This document shows, piece by piece, positions 46,728-58,437 of a stretch of 64,000 bases of DNA. The stretch covers positions 21,042,915 to 21,106,914 of the forward strand of contig NC_074712.1 in NCBI RefSeq assembly GCF_947242115.1, given 5' to 3'. This stretch comes from Biomphalaria glabrata (Eukaryota > Mollusca > Gastropoda > Planorbidae). The position numbers and the translations under genes are program-made. How positions within the stretch are numbered: position 1 is the stretch's first letter; the number at the start of each line of letters is the position of its first letter. The notes under the pieces were generated by a model. It ran no database searches. It was given only the letters and a program-made list of their open reading frames with translations, and had not been told where the DNA came from.

Positions 46728-48272
46728 CTACGATGCTAGGGAGTAATTTGGTCTTGTAATTGGTGCTGATGAGCCACACAGACTTGTAAAATGTGTTACT
46801 GAGTTAAAAGGCCTTGCGAAATTCGTTAACGAATTGTTCGGTCTTGCATACTGTCTTGATACTGATGCTGAAGAGTTATAAAGTCCTATTGTGTGTTGAG
46901 CTGTTGTGTTATAGGGTCTTGCTGTGTGCTGGTCTGAACTGTTAAAGAATCCTGTTGTGTGCTGATCTGAAGTGATATAGGGTCTAGCTATTTGCTGATT
47001 TGAAGTGTTATATGCTCTTGTTGTGTGCTGATTTGAAGTGTTACATGCTCTTGTTGTGTGCTGATTTGAAGTGTTATATGCTCTTGTTGTGTGCTGATCT
47101 GAAATGTTATAGGCTCTTGTGTGCTGAACTAAAGTGTTATAGGCTCTTGTTGTGTCCTGATCTGAAGTGTTATAGGCTCGTGTTGCATGATGTGTTGGTG
47201 GATTGTAAATTCTTGCTGTATACTGAGATAGCGAGCTATAATCTCGTGCAGTAATTGACGTGAATGAGTTATTAGGTCTACATTGATTCGATCTATTGAA
47301 ATAGGATAATGATGAGGCAAGACTAGATGGTAATGATTGAAGTTGAACACGTGAATACTCTGTTGGTGTATACGAAGTTGAGTTTTGTTCTGGTGTTCTA
47401 ATGGATGGTGTGACTGAAGAACGTGTTCTAATGGATGGTGTGACTGAAGAACGTGTTCTAATGGATGGTGTGACTGAAGAAAGTGTTCTAATGGATGGTG
47501 TGACGGAAGAACGTGTTCTAATGGATGGTGTGACTGAAGAACGTGTTCTAATGGATGGTGTGACTGAAGAACGTGTTCTAATGGATGGTGTGACTGAAGA
47601 ACGTGTGCTAATGCACCATGATGGTGACAGCTTTAAATTTTGTGTTGACATATTGTGTAATTGTCTCGTTGGGTAGTGTGCTTGAACTGGTTCAGCGGTC
47701 GAAGATTCTAACATTGGTAACCTATCAGTAACATGGCATTCCAAGGTTGATAAGACCTGGGTTACCAAAGACTTTGAGAGCGGGCTCGTATTCGAGATCG
47801 TAAATTTCTTAGTGGTTGGTGGTTCTAGGACTGGAGTATTGCCTGTGGTCAGAAAGCTCATGTTTGCTAATGTCCCACTGGTCAATGATTCTAGAATTGG
47901 TAAAGTCTCTATTTCTGAAATGTTTAATATCTGTGGGCTTGAGAGGTTTAAAATGTGCAAAGTATCGTTGGATGGAATTTCTGTAAGTGTTAAAATATCA
48001 TTTGCTGAAGGTTCCATTAAAATTGGTGAAGGTTCTTCAATGTGTAATCTCGCAATGTCGGGAATCTCTGAAATTGGTAAAGTTTGAGTTGTTGAAACCT
48101 CTGATGTCTGCAAGATCCTTAATGTAGGAATGTCTAAGATCGCTAACGTGTCTTCAATAGAAGGTCCCGATGAATAATTCTCAAATCTAGATGTCTCAGA
48201 TGACGCATCTGAAGACTCCGAGATAGGTAAAGTCATGGTTGAGGGTGTTGACAATGATTGGATATTTGCCTT
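46728..48272 (-). CDS. S/T-rich, repeat-built protein, long terminal exon
   Basis: One uninterrupted frame of about 514 codons runs from an AG acceptor (AAATTTACAG at 48273-48282, after a T-rich tract) to TAG at 46728. The first in-frame ATG is at 48236, giving 502 residues if translation starts here. It may instead be the last exon of a longer gene. Residues 1-200 are loose repeats of TLPISE/ILEIPTL type. Next come seven or eight copies of RSSVTPSIRT (about residues 215-285), then several HTTRAYNTSNQ repeats (about 350-445). There is no cysteine array, transmembrane segment or known domain. The composition suggests an extracellular mucin-like or disordered protein, but no signal peptide is visible here. 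The absence of stops in the non-repetitive first 600 bases favours a real exon. Function is unknown. Confidence 0.55.
   Translation of the reverse strand, partial: KANIQSLSTPSTMTLPISESSDASSETSRFENYSSGPSIEDTLAILDIPTLRILQTSEVSTTQTLPISEIPDIARLHIEEPSPILMEPSANDILTLTEIPSNDTLHILNLSSPQILNISEIETLPILESLTSGTLANMSFLTTGNTPVLEPPTTKKFTISNTSPLSKSLVTQVLSTLECHVTDRLPMLESSTAEPVQAHYPTRQLHNMSTQNLKLSPSWCISTRSSVTPSIRTRSSVTPSIRTRSSVTPSIRTRSSVTPSIRTLSSVTPSIRTRSSVTPSIRTRSSVTPSIRTPEQNSTSYTPTEYSRVQLQSLPSSLASSLSYFNRSNQCRPNNSFTSITARDYSSLSQYTARIYNPPTHHATRAYNTSDQDTTRAYNTLVQHTRAYNISDQHTTRAYNTSNQHTTRACNTSNQHTTRAYNTSNQQIARPYITSDQHTTGFFNSSDQHTARPYNTTAQHTIGLYNSSASVSRQYARPNNSLTNFARPFNSVTHFTSLCGSSAPITRPNYSLAS
47398..47608. repeat. 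30-bp in-frame repeat, seven copies
   Basis: ATGGATGGTGTGACTGAAGA plus ACGTGTTCTA repeats at 30 bp from 47401. On the minus strand it encodes the decapeptide RSSVTPSIRT within the S/T-rich exon. Confidence 0.95.
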
Positions 48273-48429
48273 CTGTAAATTTTACTTGAAAAAAAAAAAA
48301 TAACTTTTAGTAAAAACAAAATCAAATATGTTTTAAAATATAAATGATTTTTTAAATAATAAAAAAATGTTGAACGAAATGTACTGAATCTATTTTTTAA
48401 AACAACAATAATAATTATGTCTTTGATTC

Positions 48430-48580
48430 GTAGATTAATGATGAGTGCAGTGTTTCACATGGCTGCACAAACCCACTTGCGGCCTGCATAGTTTTCCACA
48501 TTCGATGCAGACAAAGTCGTTGTCTGCAAGGGAGTCTATTTCATCTATACCTATTTGGTATTAAATTTACTTATGTAACA
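48430..48580 (-). mobile_element. LINE zinc-finger tail fragment
   Basis: The minus strand reads DNDFVCIECGKLCRPQ followed by VGLCSHVKHCTHH and a stop. The CxxC...GLxSHxxxC pattern is the zinc finger that closes ORF2 in this LINE group. An independent host zinc-finger exon is less likely because the frame stops at once. Confidence 0.6.
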
Positions 48581-50447
48581 TGTATCTTCAAAAACCTCTG
48601 TAACATACTATGAATATCAGTACTACTTTGGTCTGACCTTGCACTTAGTATTTCATATGATAGCATTCCCCGTTATGTCATAGTAAAGCCCTAGAGACTT
48701 TTTGTTGTCAACTTTTCATTACAAAACTTAAAATCTACTTACAATGACAGCTGCTTTTTTTATAGATGTGGAAATTATTTTTTCTTTAGAAACAAACTGA
48801 TGTCATCCCAACAAGTGAACACTGATTTCTGAACTGACCCTTTTAAACATAAACATTTTTTTTTGTTTTTTTCTCTTATTAGGGGGACTGAAGGGGGGGG
48901 GGTTGCCTCGGGGGGCTAGAAACAACGACATGATGTTCTTGTCAGAATGTGATCGAGCTCCAATCACTGCATAGATCAAGAACAAAATTGAACACAAAAC
49001 TCAGGGTGGGGGGCAGAAATATGTTTTTTTTTCCTCTCAGTATCCTACCTAGTCGCTCCACAACAAAACACTGCAAAGTGAATGAAAAAAAAATGGGGCT
49101 TACATTTCTTTTTGTTAAAAAAAAATCTAATAAAGTTTAGTTTTAGATCTGTTCATGACTTGTATGTGACTGAAGAATCTTTTTCATCAATCATAGTTTC
49201 CTCTTTGCTATTGGTCTATAACAGGACCCAATGCCGTGGTCAAAATTAAATGTGTTTTAAATCCTGCTCAGGATGTTATCCAGATGAGAATTTTAGGCAT
49301 CTCGGTGTCTCTAAGAAAACTTATCTGGGATTTTCTTTCAAGACTGCAGATAACTGTAAACGTGAGGCTCTTTCTTTAAATTATAATATTTGTCACCATC
49401 CACAAAAGTGTTTACTTCATTTATATTTTGTATGTCAACAGAAAAAATTCAAGAAAGTCAGGTTATGGGTGAGATTATACAATTTGGTTTTCTCCCCTGA
49501 ATTGGTCGGAATTATGTGCGTGCCGGTACTAGATGTCTTCAAGGGGTCAATGACCTGATACTTTGCTGTGATTTTGATCTTTTTTTTTTCGGCTTTGTTA
49601 AAAAACGAAAAACATTAGAAATGCATTGAAAAGAAAAACCTGTAGTAGGTGTAATTGAATCAAGTACTTTGGCTCAGTGATGTAACGTAATTAAATTTGT
49701 TATATGTTAGGATACATATTTAATAGTTATTCGTGTAGTCATCTCAGGACCAAAAGAGTAGATAGAATTAGACAGGAAATACGACCGCTAGATGGAGTGA
49801 CAATAGAGACGCTTGGAGTAAAAAACAACAACTCGACAAACCATTTTCCCCTGTAAATTAACGTTTTAAAGGTTTACTAAAGGCTTTATCTACTTCTTTA
49901 AAAAGTGTCTGAAAAGCCGAGCAGTTGTGCGAACTCGCATGTCTTGATTGGAGCATAACAGCTGCAGTTCGCAGCTTCAGTGGTCATAAATTTGGAGGGG
50001 TCACTCCTGATCTAGAAGAACTAAGTTCAGCAATTTCGGTGGTCATATATTTGGAGGGGTCACCAATGGTCTAGAAGAACTTAGTTCTGCAGCTTCAGTG
50101 GTCATAAGTTTGTATGGGCCGAATATGAAAAAAAAGGGGGGGGGGGTAGCTTGATCATCACTGATCTAAAAGTATTGGAAGCAAATGCAAGGACTAAAAG
50201 CTAGAGTTAACAGGCGTCCGGCTAAAGTAGGCCATGTCCTCCTTTTGGGGTCGTGTTTTCCGGCCGGCCGCATTAGCCTAAAATGTGAAAATGTCCAGGG
50301 ATTTCACCGTTGTTCTATTGATTGAAATTAATTCTCCATATCTTTATGTTTCAATATAAAAACTCTCTTAACAATACTAAATCAAAAGAGAAGTAAAGCT
50401 TCACTGAAAAAAACGCATATTTACTGTGTTGATTAGTAGGCCTATTA
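48581..50447. other. Mostly unassigned sequence
   Basis: It includes a diverged direct duplication (about 49973-50110; GTGGTCATAAATTTGGAGGG twice, partial third). A 102-codon plus frame at 49250-49558 has no recognisable domain. No exon could be supported. Confidence 0.4.
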
Positions 50448-51119
50448 CAGGGGCGGACTGGCTATATGGGCAAACGGGCAAATGCCCGGTGGGCCGGTAC
50501 CAAATGGGCCGGTCTGGTAGCGACCAAAGAAAAAAATTCAATGCAGACAACTTTAAAAAAAAGTGACAGCAGCAAGACACAAAGGCCGAACATGTTTTCT
50601 TGTTGTTGTTGTTTTTTTTTAAATTATTATTACAATTAATTTTGTTTGAAATTCAACAAGAATATAATTTTAAGAATTACACTATACACTGTACGTATTA
50701 TCATTTGTAAAACGTTAGAACGTACATTCTGCTATGCATGAGTGGCATGGCCTTCAACACTACTTTGATGTCTTCGAGACTGTGTTTGGCCTGATCATTT
50801 TGCTGGTCGGCATGGGCCTTTGATGGCACTCCTATTTTTATTTTGCTCCTTCCCTCACCCGTCTTTTGATGTTTCCAATGAAAGTTAACGAAAAAGAGGG
50901 ATGGGAGAGGATAAGTTAGAAAACAGTGATATAATGCGGCAAAAGGGAAGACAATTAGCTCTTTAACAAAACACATACACACAGCCGCGAAATTGCAAAC
51001 CACCCAACTTATTCATAGCTCAATATGGGTATAAAGTTCTACTTTCTGCGATTTGAAAAGAAAAAGTAAGTTTCTTGTTGTTTATTTGTAATAACATAGA
51101 TATAAAAATACTACACTTA

Positions 51120-51714
51120 AGGCTACGTCCATCGTAGTTCGATTATGACCACTTTGTCATCCAGGGGGCTGAGGGCTTTGCACTGGGGTTTTATGTCTCC
51201 TCGTGTGGCTGGTGAGACCTATGTGAGCCCGGAATGTTCGGCCGCACACTAGGCAGGTTATTCCAGCTGGAGCTAGTGTCATTGGCCTTGCTTTTCTTCT
51301 CTGGCGTTTTTTCTTCTGCCAGCTTTCAGCTTTGTTCTCTTTTCCTCAGCAACCTGTGCGCCGGTTTTCACAGCGCGACGTCATGATGCTCTGTCGTGTG
51401 CCTCTGTCTCCCAGGTGGATGGGTCTATGCTGAACGCCTTCAGAGAAGCTTTGAGGGTGTCCCTGAAGCGCTTTCTTTGCCCACCTTGCGAGCGCTTTCC
51501 TTCGCTTAGTTGGCCGTACAAGAGTCATTTAGGGATGAGATGGTCTTCCATTCTGCATACGTGTCCTGCCGATCGCAGCTGGGACTGCATCAGGGTGTGT
51601 GGATGCTTTGTAGACCCGCTCTTTGAAGGAGTTCAGTATCTGGTATTGTCTTGCCATTTGACATTCAGTATTTTTCACAGACATGTCGTGGTAGTGATTC
51701 AGTTTCTTTGCATG
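51120..51714 (-). mobile_element. LINE ORF2 C-terminus with intact C2H2 finger, left piece
   Basis: The minus strand reads LYGQLSEGKRSQGGQRKRF, then RDTLKASLKAFSIDP, DRASWRRAVKTGAQVAEE, CLVCGRTFRAHIGLTSHTRR and H. The zinc finger (CxxC...HxxxxH) at about 51190-51255 is intact. The coding text continues on the far side of the inserted LTR at 53905-54000 (NMDSVQ... preceded by a degraded VYRAVVL-like segment). Confidence 0.85.
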
Positions 51715-53904
51715 TGTGACAGGTGGGGAAATGTGACGTGTGTTTGGCGCGTTTTATGTCTAGAGGATGATTATTTTTAAAGCTATCACACACCAACCTA
51801 TCAGCATATGAATCGGGAGCAGGCACGCAACGAGACAAGCAATGAAAGATAGATACAAAAGTTAAAATAAAAGAATATTTATTTACATAAATATACATAT
51901 AAGAATAAAAAGGGGAGGGTTTGCATCTATCTCTAAATAATACTAGATTTAATCATCACTCTTGCACCTAATAAGAGAGTATGTCACTTTGTCCTCTGAC
52001 TTAGCTGGTTTTCCTGTTGATGTCGCAGCTGGCAGTGTCCTGGCTTGAGGTTCTGCAGCTGGAGGTGGCGCTCTAGCGGATAGAGGGACGCCGGTGATAT
52101 AGTTCTTGTGGAGTTTCAATCCCAAAATCTAATATCTGTAGTGGGCACAGTAGGGCGGGTGGCCGGCTACCGTGGGCACAAGGTTACTGCGGGCAGAGCT
52201 GATCTGCCGTGGGCAGCGTAGTTGACAGGATATGTCCAGTGAGTTGCAGAAGGTTGGCGTAGCTATGACGTCTCGCACAGGCCTAAGTTTATAGGGACGT
52301 CGTACCTAATAGCTTGACAGGTGGGCTGTCGAAAAGGCGGACAATGCCGATAGCGCCAAGTAGTAGAGTTGAGTAGATCTCAGTAGGCAAGTGCAGTGCT
52401 GAATAGCACTAAGCACATAAATAGGCAGGTAAGTATGTGGTTCTCGATAGCAAATACAGTGCTGAATAGCACTAAGCACCTAAATAGGCAATAGGTGATT
52501 CTCGATAGCAAATAGTGGAGTCGTGTCGAGTAGACACTAAACAGCAAATAGGAAATAAAAAGGCAGACACCTGAGGGAGGCTGCGGATAAGTAAAGACAA
52601 GTTAGGACATGTCTCTCATGCATCTTATCGATGCCCTCGACTGAGGTGCATTCGTCAGATTGGTAAAATTGCTTTAGAGCATAATAGGGAGATGATGACA
52701 AATGGGATTTGGAAAATAGATAGCAGATAGTAGCAATATAAAATGTACATAAAAGGGGAAAGTAATAATATAAAATGTACATAGAAGGGGAAATAATAAT
52801 CTCAAATTAACAACACAGGTGGATAGAGAAAGAAAGGGGGGGGGGGGGGGTTGAATTGGGCGGTGGTCAGCGACCCTGACGGTATGTTTACATATGACCG
52901 TCGGTCGAGAACAATGGAGCGCGCTTGAATGGAGAGGGTGTCCGTTCAAGCGGCGCAACTCTCGTTAGAGTGAAATGACTACAGGGGAGATAATTCAATA
53001 CAGGGGAGATAACTCATATCTCCTTTCTAATGGGCAGTATTAGTGCGATAGTAAATCATCAAGGCGATCAGCCGATATAAAGGAAATAAAATAAGATGTA
53101 GAAATATATACATGGTTGCATCAACGATCAACTGAGCAACGTAGCATTAATAGATTAATGCAATTCATAAATACATACATAGGACATGTTTATGTTCTCT
53201 ACTTACGCCAGTGAAAAATACACAATGCACTAATTAAATACAAACGAAATAAGCAAAATACACATGATAATATCTAGTGGAAATAGCACAAAAGTAATTA
53301 AGATGGAACTTGTGATTAAGTTCGTCTTACCACCAGGTATTCCTCTAGGAAAAAGAATAAATGAAGCAGTCCAGACTCGATAGCTCAGTTCGAATGAGAA
53401 ATGAAAGAGAGTCTGGCCTGATTTAGTTTACCTTATATACAGGCCTGGAGAATGTGAGCGGAAACAGGAAATGTCCTAGGCTTAGAATTATCTTACACGT
53501 GGGTGAATTAGACTTGAGATGAGAGTCGCACATTGGGAAGGTCAATGGGCGTGTTCGTCCTCGTGGTCTCCTAGATCAAAGAGAGACGTGGGGAAGGGGG
53601 GGGGGATTAACTTGCTTTCTACACAAGGTGGTGTCCACTGCGGCTGTCAGATATCCTGCCGATAAGATCAAAGAGTCTGTGTGTATCTTTGCCCCGGTCA
53701 AGGGAAGATAAATCAAAAGACGTGGCCTAGCTATCTCCAATGTGGTCAACTAAGTCTAGCCTGGAGAGGAAAAGGTGGTGCGGGTGGAGAAATTGGGGAT
53801 AGGACGGGGAAATGACTAAAATAAAATAAATAAATAATGAAAAATAATAATTAATGCTGTGATAAATTTGAGTGACTCTGACAGCGAGTTTTTGACTTGT
53901 CACA
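51715..53904 (-). mobile_element. Solo LTR fossil, second copy of the 31-kb family
   Basis: A 2.2-kb block is homologous along its length to 30820-32857 in reverse orientation. It is flanked by a perfect 5-bp duplication GCATG (51710-51714 and 53905-53909). Its outer words TGTGACAGG and TTGTCACA are the LTR tips. It sits inside LINE ORF2. No internal region remains. Confidence 0.88.
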
Positions 53905-54000
53905 GCATGTTAACTGTACACTATCCATGTTTCTGAGGCCTAGAGCAATGTAGAGGAGGATGACGGCTCGATCGCCCCTAGTTTTGTATTTGTGGTGATA
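53905..54000 (-). mobile_element. LINE ORF2 right piece, displaced by the solo LTR
   Basis: The minus-strand text GDRAVILLYIALGLRNMDSV corresponds to the YRAVVLP.LLY..ETW segment that precedes the part at 51120-51714. Confidence 0.55.
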
Positions 54001-54135
54001 CCACTTTAAAGGAATGGGTTGTCAGGCAGGAAAACCAATGATTTAGCATATTTTAAGTCACAGATCAACAAGCATGACTAGATTGACACGTGAAATGCGT
54101 AGGACCTAATTTTTTTTTTTTTAAGAAACGTCTGC
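53990..54135 (+). mobile_element. CR1/L2-like LINE 3' end
   Basis: GGAATGGGTTGTCAGGCAGG, AAAACCAATGATTTAGCATA and TTTTTTAAGAAACGTCTGC parallel the ends at 7918-8000 and 60980-61105. This is the last 140 bp of the family. Confidence 0.65.
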
Positions 54136-54251
54136 TTATAGTTTTCAGACTACATACGTGTAGTTCTATAAATAGAATACATCCAGTTTTCGATGCGTTA
54201 TCAAACTTTATATATATTGAATAGAATTAGGCTTACACCTATGATAAAACA

Positions 54252-54528
54252 CATGGGCGTAGCCAAGAGGGGAGGAATTCAAACCATCACTGGCCTCAGA
54301 TCTCATTGTCTGTGGTAGAGGGTTTCAAACTCAAAACCCCATAGTAGGGGTTTTAAACTCAAAACCCCTTTGGCTGCGCTGGGGCAAGTGATGGTTTAGT
54401 ATTAAAATCTTACCTAAAATAAAGAAAATCAAAGCAAAAAATCAGTCACTAAAGTCCCTCGGGGGGGGGGGATTTCATTTCGGGGGGGGGGGTTGAACCC
54501 CAACCCCCCCCCCCCCTGGCTACGCCCA

Positions 54529-54530
<2 letters not shown>
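54252..54530 (-). mobile_element. CATGGGCG inverted-repeat element, copy d (short)
   Basis: A 279-bp derivative has the ends CATGGGCGTAGCCAAG and CTGGCTACGCCCATG and only one or two satellite units between them. An (AT)n run of about 65 bp (54531-54596) follows immediately and obscures the target duplication. Confidence 0.8.
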
Positions 54531-54599
<69 letters not shown>

Positions 54600-54755
54600 T
54601 ATATATTTATATATTTATATTTATATATTGCGGAGGGGGTTTAACCCCCCCCCCCCACACACACACACCGAAAATATATGACATGCCATTTGTGGGCCGG
54701 TTTATATGGTAATGCCCGGGCCGATTTTGATACCCAGTCCGCCCCTGGCCTATTA

Positions 54756-55375
54756 TATGTACTTAATAGTGACCAATAAAACATATCATCAACCAATCAA
54801 CGTTGCGTGCTCGCTGTTGTTTAATCATTGGAATGACTATTCAAGATGGTTTTATGATGTAGCATATAGAAGCTCAGTTTAGTTTTAATTGTCTGTAATC
54901 ACCTCCATAGCGAGGTCAAGGTTGATTGTGGACGGACTCTTGCGGCAAGCAAGCTTTCTTTGAAAATAAGTGATTTAATCACCATAAAAGAAGCAGCGAA
55001 GATTTAGCGGAATGAAATGCGTGGTTTGTTTGCAAATGCAGAGAGAGATTAAGGAATACAAAGTTTTGTAAAGAAAAAAGAAAAGTCAGTTGTAGTTTGA
55101 GTTGTAGAACCAGAACTATTTTTAGATCTAGTTGTAGTTATGAGCTTGAATGAAGAGTGTATTTTATTCAAGTGATTCCTAGTTTCAAGATTAAAGCTTT
55201 GTATTTATTTTTGAAGGATCTTCATTGTTTCAATTAATAGTTTGCATTTAAATCTTCGGCATAAAGATCTTATTTGAGTGTTCAGTAATTGTTAAAATAA
55301 TAATAATTAATTAATTTGCTTTAGGTATTATTGAGCACGTTTACACAAAGACCAGTTTCTCGTGTATTTCTTGAT
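54756..55375. other. Unassigned spacer
   Basis: No feature could be supported. Confidence 0.4.
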
Positions 55376-55695
55376 CTTTCATGTGTGGCTCAAATATTGG
55401 GTCCGCAGAACTGTTTTCACTAACAGGAGAAGCATCGAAGGCGAGTAACTGGCGTCAAAACCAGTAAGCTTTGGACAGGAGGGACTCATTAGCCTTGGCT
55501 TGCTGCCCACCTAGCAGAAGGATAACTGAATTCAAACCTCTGCTGCCTTGCAGCTAGGCCTAAACATGGGAAAGGTTTTGTGAGTCAACCCTGAGAAAAA
55601 ATAAGGAGCCAGCAACCCTTATGCAGTTTGCAGCAAACAGCGTTACATCCTGTCAGGGCCGGATAGACCGCTGATCCCAAACTGTATATGTCGTT
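55376..55695 (+). repeat. Second copy of the 1.5-kb-region retroposon
   Basis: CATGTGTGGCTCAAATATTG, CAGGAGAAGCATCGAAGGCG and CAGCTAGGCCTAAACATGGG parallel 1580-1890. This copy lacks both outer parts seen in the 12-bp-flanked copy. Confidence 0.75.
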
Positions 55696-55855
55696 TGAAA
55701 AGAATTACATAAGAAGCTTTAAATGTTATACCACCAATGTTCCCTTCAATTGTATTGTTGCTTCAAGAAATTCGTTTAATAATATCAGAAGTAGGTTTGT
55801 GTAAAACAGTTTTTAAAACTACTTCAACGGCAGGTAAAATCAATGTTTTACCTAT

Positions 55856-56334
55856 TGTTGTAACTCCAGTTGCGGACTGAAAGGGTTAATGTGTGTGCGG
55901 CCTACTGATACACACGACTCAGGCCAATAACACGGGTCAACGGCTGTCGATAGACAAGGGACAGTACTGCTAATAACCGCAAGTATGACCTGTGTTGTGG
56001 TCATGTGATCAAGAGCCTTCACGGTCGAGAGAAAGTGTGTTTAAAAGGACAGTTGAGTCCAGGACAGCAAAGCAGTAAGGACTTTTGGTACCTTTAGGTC
56101 CTCGAAAATGTAGCTGTACGAGCTAGAGAGACTAGTAACGTTTAGTTAGGCAGTTCTGTTAAGTTCAAGAAAGCATTTGATGTAGCCAATTGTGTTGAAT
56201 TGGCCGTCGATGTATTTGTAATTAAATCGCCACATTGTTACTCGAAGCTCTTGTTGTCAAGCTCTTGTGTTAGATGTGCTGTGTTGTGTTGTCAAGTAGT
56301 GTTTGCAGAAGGCCTGATTGAGAAGATCGTAACA
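55856..56334 (+). mobile_element. LTR fossil (solo), about 480 bp
   Basis: It begins TGTTGTAACTCC and ends GAAGATCGTAACA. It shares blocks with 10574-11392 (ACAAGGGACAGTACTG, CTCTTGTTGTCAAG). CTAT and CTAG flank it, a possible eroded 4-bp duplication. The short frame at 56200-56529 runs out of it and is not considered a gene. Confidence 0.65.
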
Positions 56335-58106
56335 CTAGAGTGTTTTCCGTATTCGGCTATAAGTAAAGAGATATTGCAAGACGTTCACAAACCATCATCT
56401 TCTTTATATGATATCGAAGAGATATGTTGTGGGTCCATTGTGAACTTAATTGTTCAAACTTTTATCTTTTTATCAGGGTGGCATAGTCTCAAATTATTCT
56501 CCAGCGTAATTAGTTTCATATCGTCATAAAAAGGCACTTAGGCAATCGCTTGTTTGACAAGGAAGAAATGAATCCCAATTTTAAATAATCAACGCTCTAC
56601 ATTTCTTTTTGTTAAACATAACTTACATGTAGACAAAATTAAGATATTTAAATAAGTATTGACATTAAATACCAACATTTTTCGTTTCAATAGCAGTATA
56701 AATATTTAAAGGATTAACTAAGGTACAAATTATATATTAGTGTAGGAAATAATAACATTAATGGGAGTGAAAATTAAAGTCTCAAATGAAATGAAATGAA
56801 ATCCATTATCATAGACCACCAATTTATTTTTTTCACTTTCGTAGACCCCTCGGGGTCTATATAGACTACTTTGGGAATCACTGGTTTACATGGTCGTTTT
56901 TTTTTTAATACATAAAAACAAAATCCTACTTAGGGCTCGAGTCCTCAACTTATACCACCACATCTATCAAATAGGATTTCTTTCCTTTGTTCAAGATACC
57001 AAAAGTTTTGCTTAAATATTCTTAGATTTCTTGCACTAACTGCAATATATTAAATGTCTGAAAATAACCATTTTAGAAGTAACACTGCAAAGACTTTTCT
57101 CTTCAAATCCAATAAAAGGTCATTTTTTATGCTAAAACTGCGATTTATAACGACTGGACGCGAGCAACCGGCTTTTCAAAACAGTAGGGGCACTAGGAGA
57201 CTTAAAAATTAAAATTGCCAAGTCCAGTGACATTTAAAACTAACAGAACACATTAGCTATTTATTGGATTGGAAGTGGTTTCCCCATCGCTCACTTTCTT
57301 CATTAAAAATAAGTTCCGGTCAATATCAACTTTACTTCTTCAGTCATTCAACTGAACGAGGCTGGAGTCACTAGATCCACAACTAATGTGCAAAAGTCTA
57401 CTTGGTGTAAAATATTTAACATGCATAATGTTCCGGAACAGTGGAACTAGCTTACTAGTGGCTGATAATAAAACAAAAATTAAAACAAAAATTTATTGAG
57501 ACAAATGTTTTATGTATCTTGAGCATCACAAAAAAAAAAATATTCTTTTTTTGCAAATATAAAATCAATCTACCTAGAAGTTCTTGTATCTGAGAGTTAA
57601 TAAATTATTGTCATTTTCGATTTATGCATGCATTAAAGTGCTGCTGTTATCAATAAATGATTGAGAACATGATTGATGTTTGGATGATATAATGAGACCT
57701 TGATAAGTAACAGCCTTAACATTCAATAACAATAAAAATAATATAACATACTTCATTATAAACAAATGTATCTTACTTGTATAGTCCTGTTACTGACTTG
57801 TATAGTCATATTACTGACTTGTATAGTTCTATTACCAAGAGTAAATTGTTCTTTATACTAAATAGTAAACATTAAATATTCATTTTATTTTTTTTTTTAC
57901 TTTTAGAGACATAATTCTCTGGTATTAAATGTACACAACTTGAATTAAAAATACATTTTATTTTCAAAAGTACCACAATTCGAAAACTAAAAATGTCCAT
58001 AATGCCACTTCTACAAGGCATTATTTGACAATAATAAATAAATATAATAAACATTTAATATTGAACAATATGGCAATAATGTATCTGTATGGAGAAGTAA
58101 GGACAA
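56335..58106. other. AT-rich stretch, one lone hAT-like end
   Basis: On the minus strand CAGTGATTCCCAAAGTAG followed by TCTATATAGACCCCGAGGGG (about 56838-56883) resembles a hAT terminus. A three-copy repeat of about 23 bp (ACTTGTATAGTC) lies near 57776-57837. No gene was recognised. Confidence 0.4.
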
Positions 58107-58437
58107 GCACTTCACATAACCCATCAAATATTACTTTGTTTGGTCTTGCACTCCACATAACCCATCAAAAATTACGTTATTTGGTCTTGCACTCCACATA
58201 ACCCATCAAATATTACTTTATTTGGTCTTGCACGCCACATAACCCATCAAATGTTACTTTATTTGGTCTTGCACTTCACATAACCCATCAAAAATTATTT
58301 TATTTTGTCTTGCACTCCACATAACCCATCACAAATTACTTTATTTTGTCTTGCACTCCACATAACCCATCACAAATTACTTTATTTTGTCTTGCACTCC
58401 ACATAACCCATCAAAAATTACTTTATTTTGTACAATA
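58107..58437. repeat. 41-bp tandem repeat, eight copies
   Basis: The unit GCACTCCACATAACCCATCA plus AAAATTACTTTATTTGGTCTT has a period of exactly 41. Variation is mostly in the AT-rich half. It could lie in the 3' UTR of the G-alpha gene if that UTR is long. Confidence 0.95.

Larger units (their letters stand above)
50448..54747. mobile_element. 4.3-kb hAT-like element with three or more nested insertions
   Basis: The ends CAGGGGCGGACTGGCTAT and (reverse complement) CAGGGGCGGACTGGGTAT are inverted repeats. They are flanked by a perfect 8-bp duplication GCCTATTA (50440-50447 and 54748-54755). Subterminal GGGCAAATGCCCGG and ATGCCCGGGCC words continue the symmetry. The interior holds a LINE tail (51120-51714 and 53905-54000) split by a solo LTR (51715-53904), a CR1-like 3' end (53990-54135) and a CATGGGCG element (54252-54530). 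No hAT transposase motif was recognised, so this copy is non-autonomous or gutted. Outer duplication intact: the outer insertion boundary is certain even though the element is heavily rebuilt. Confidence 0.85.

Noticed and set aside
47401-47676. Plus-strand MDGVTEERVL repeat protein
   Set aside because: It is the antisense reading of the 30-bp repeat. The minus strand has the longer frame that includes non-repetitive sequence.
48430-48580. Host C2H2 zinc-finger exon upstream of the S/T-rich exon
   Set aside because: The finger has the GLxSH wording of LINE ORF2 tails and is followed directly by a stop.
49250-49558. 102-codon plus-strand frame as a host exon
   Set aside because: No recognisable domain, no clear splice sites at its ends and no supporting neighbours.
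56200-56529. 109-codon plus-strand frame as a gene
   Set aside because: Its first third lies inside an LTR and the rest has no recognisable domain.
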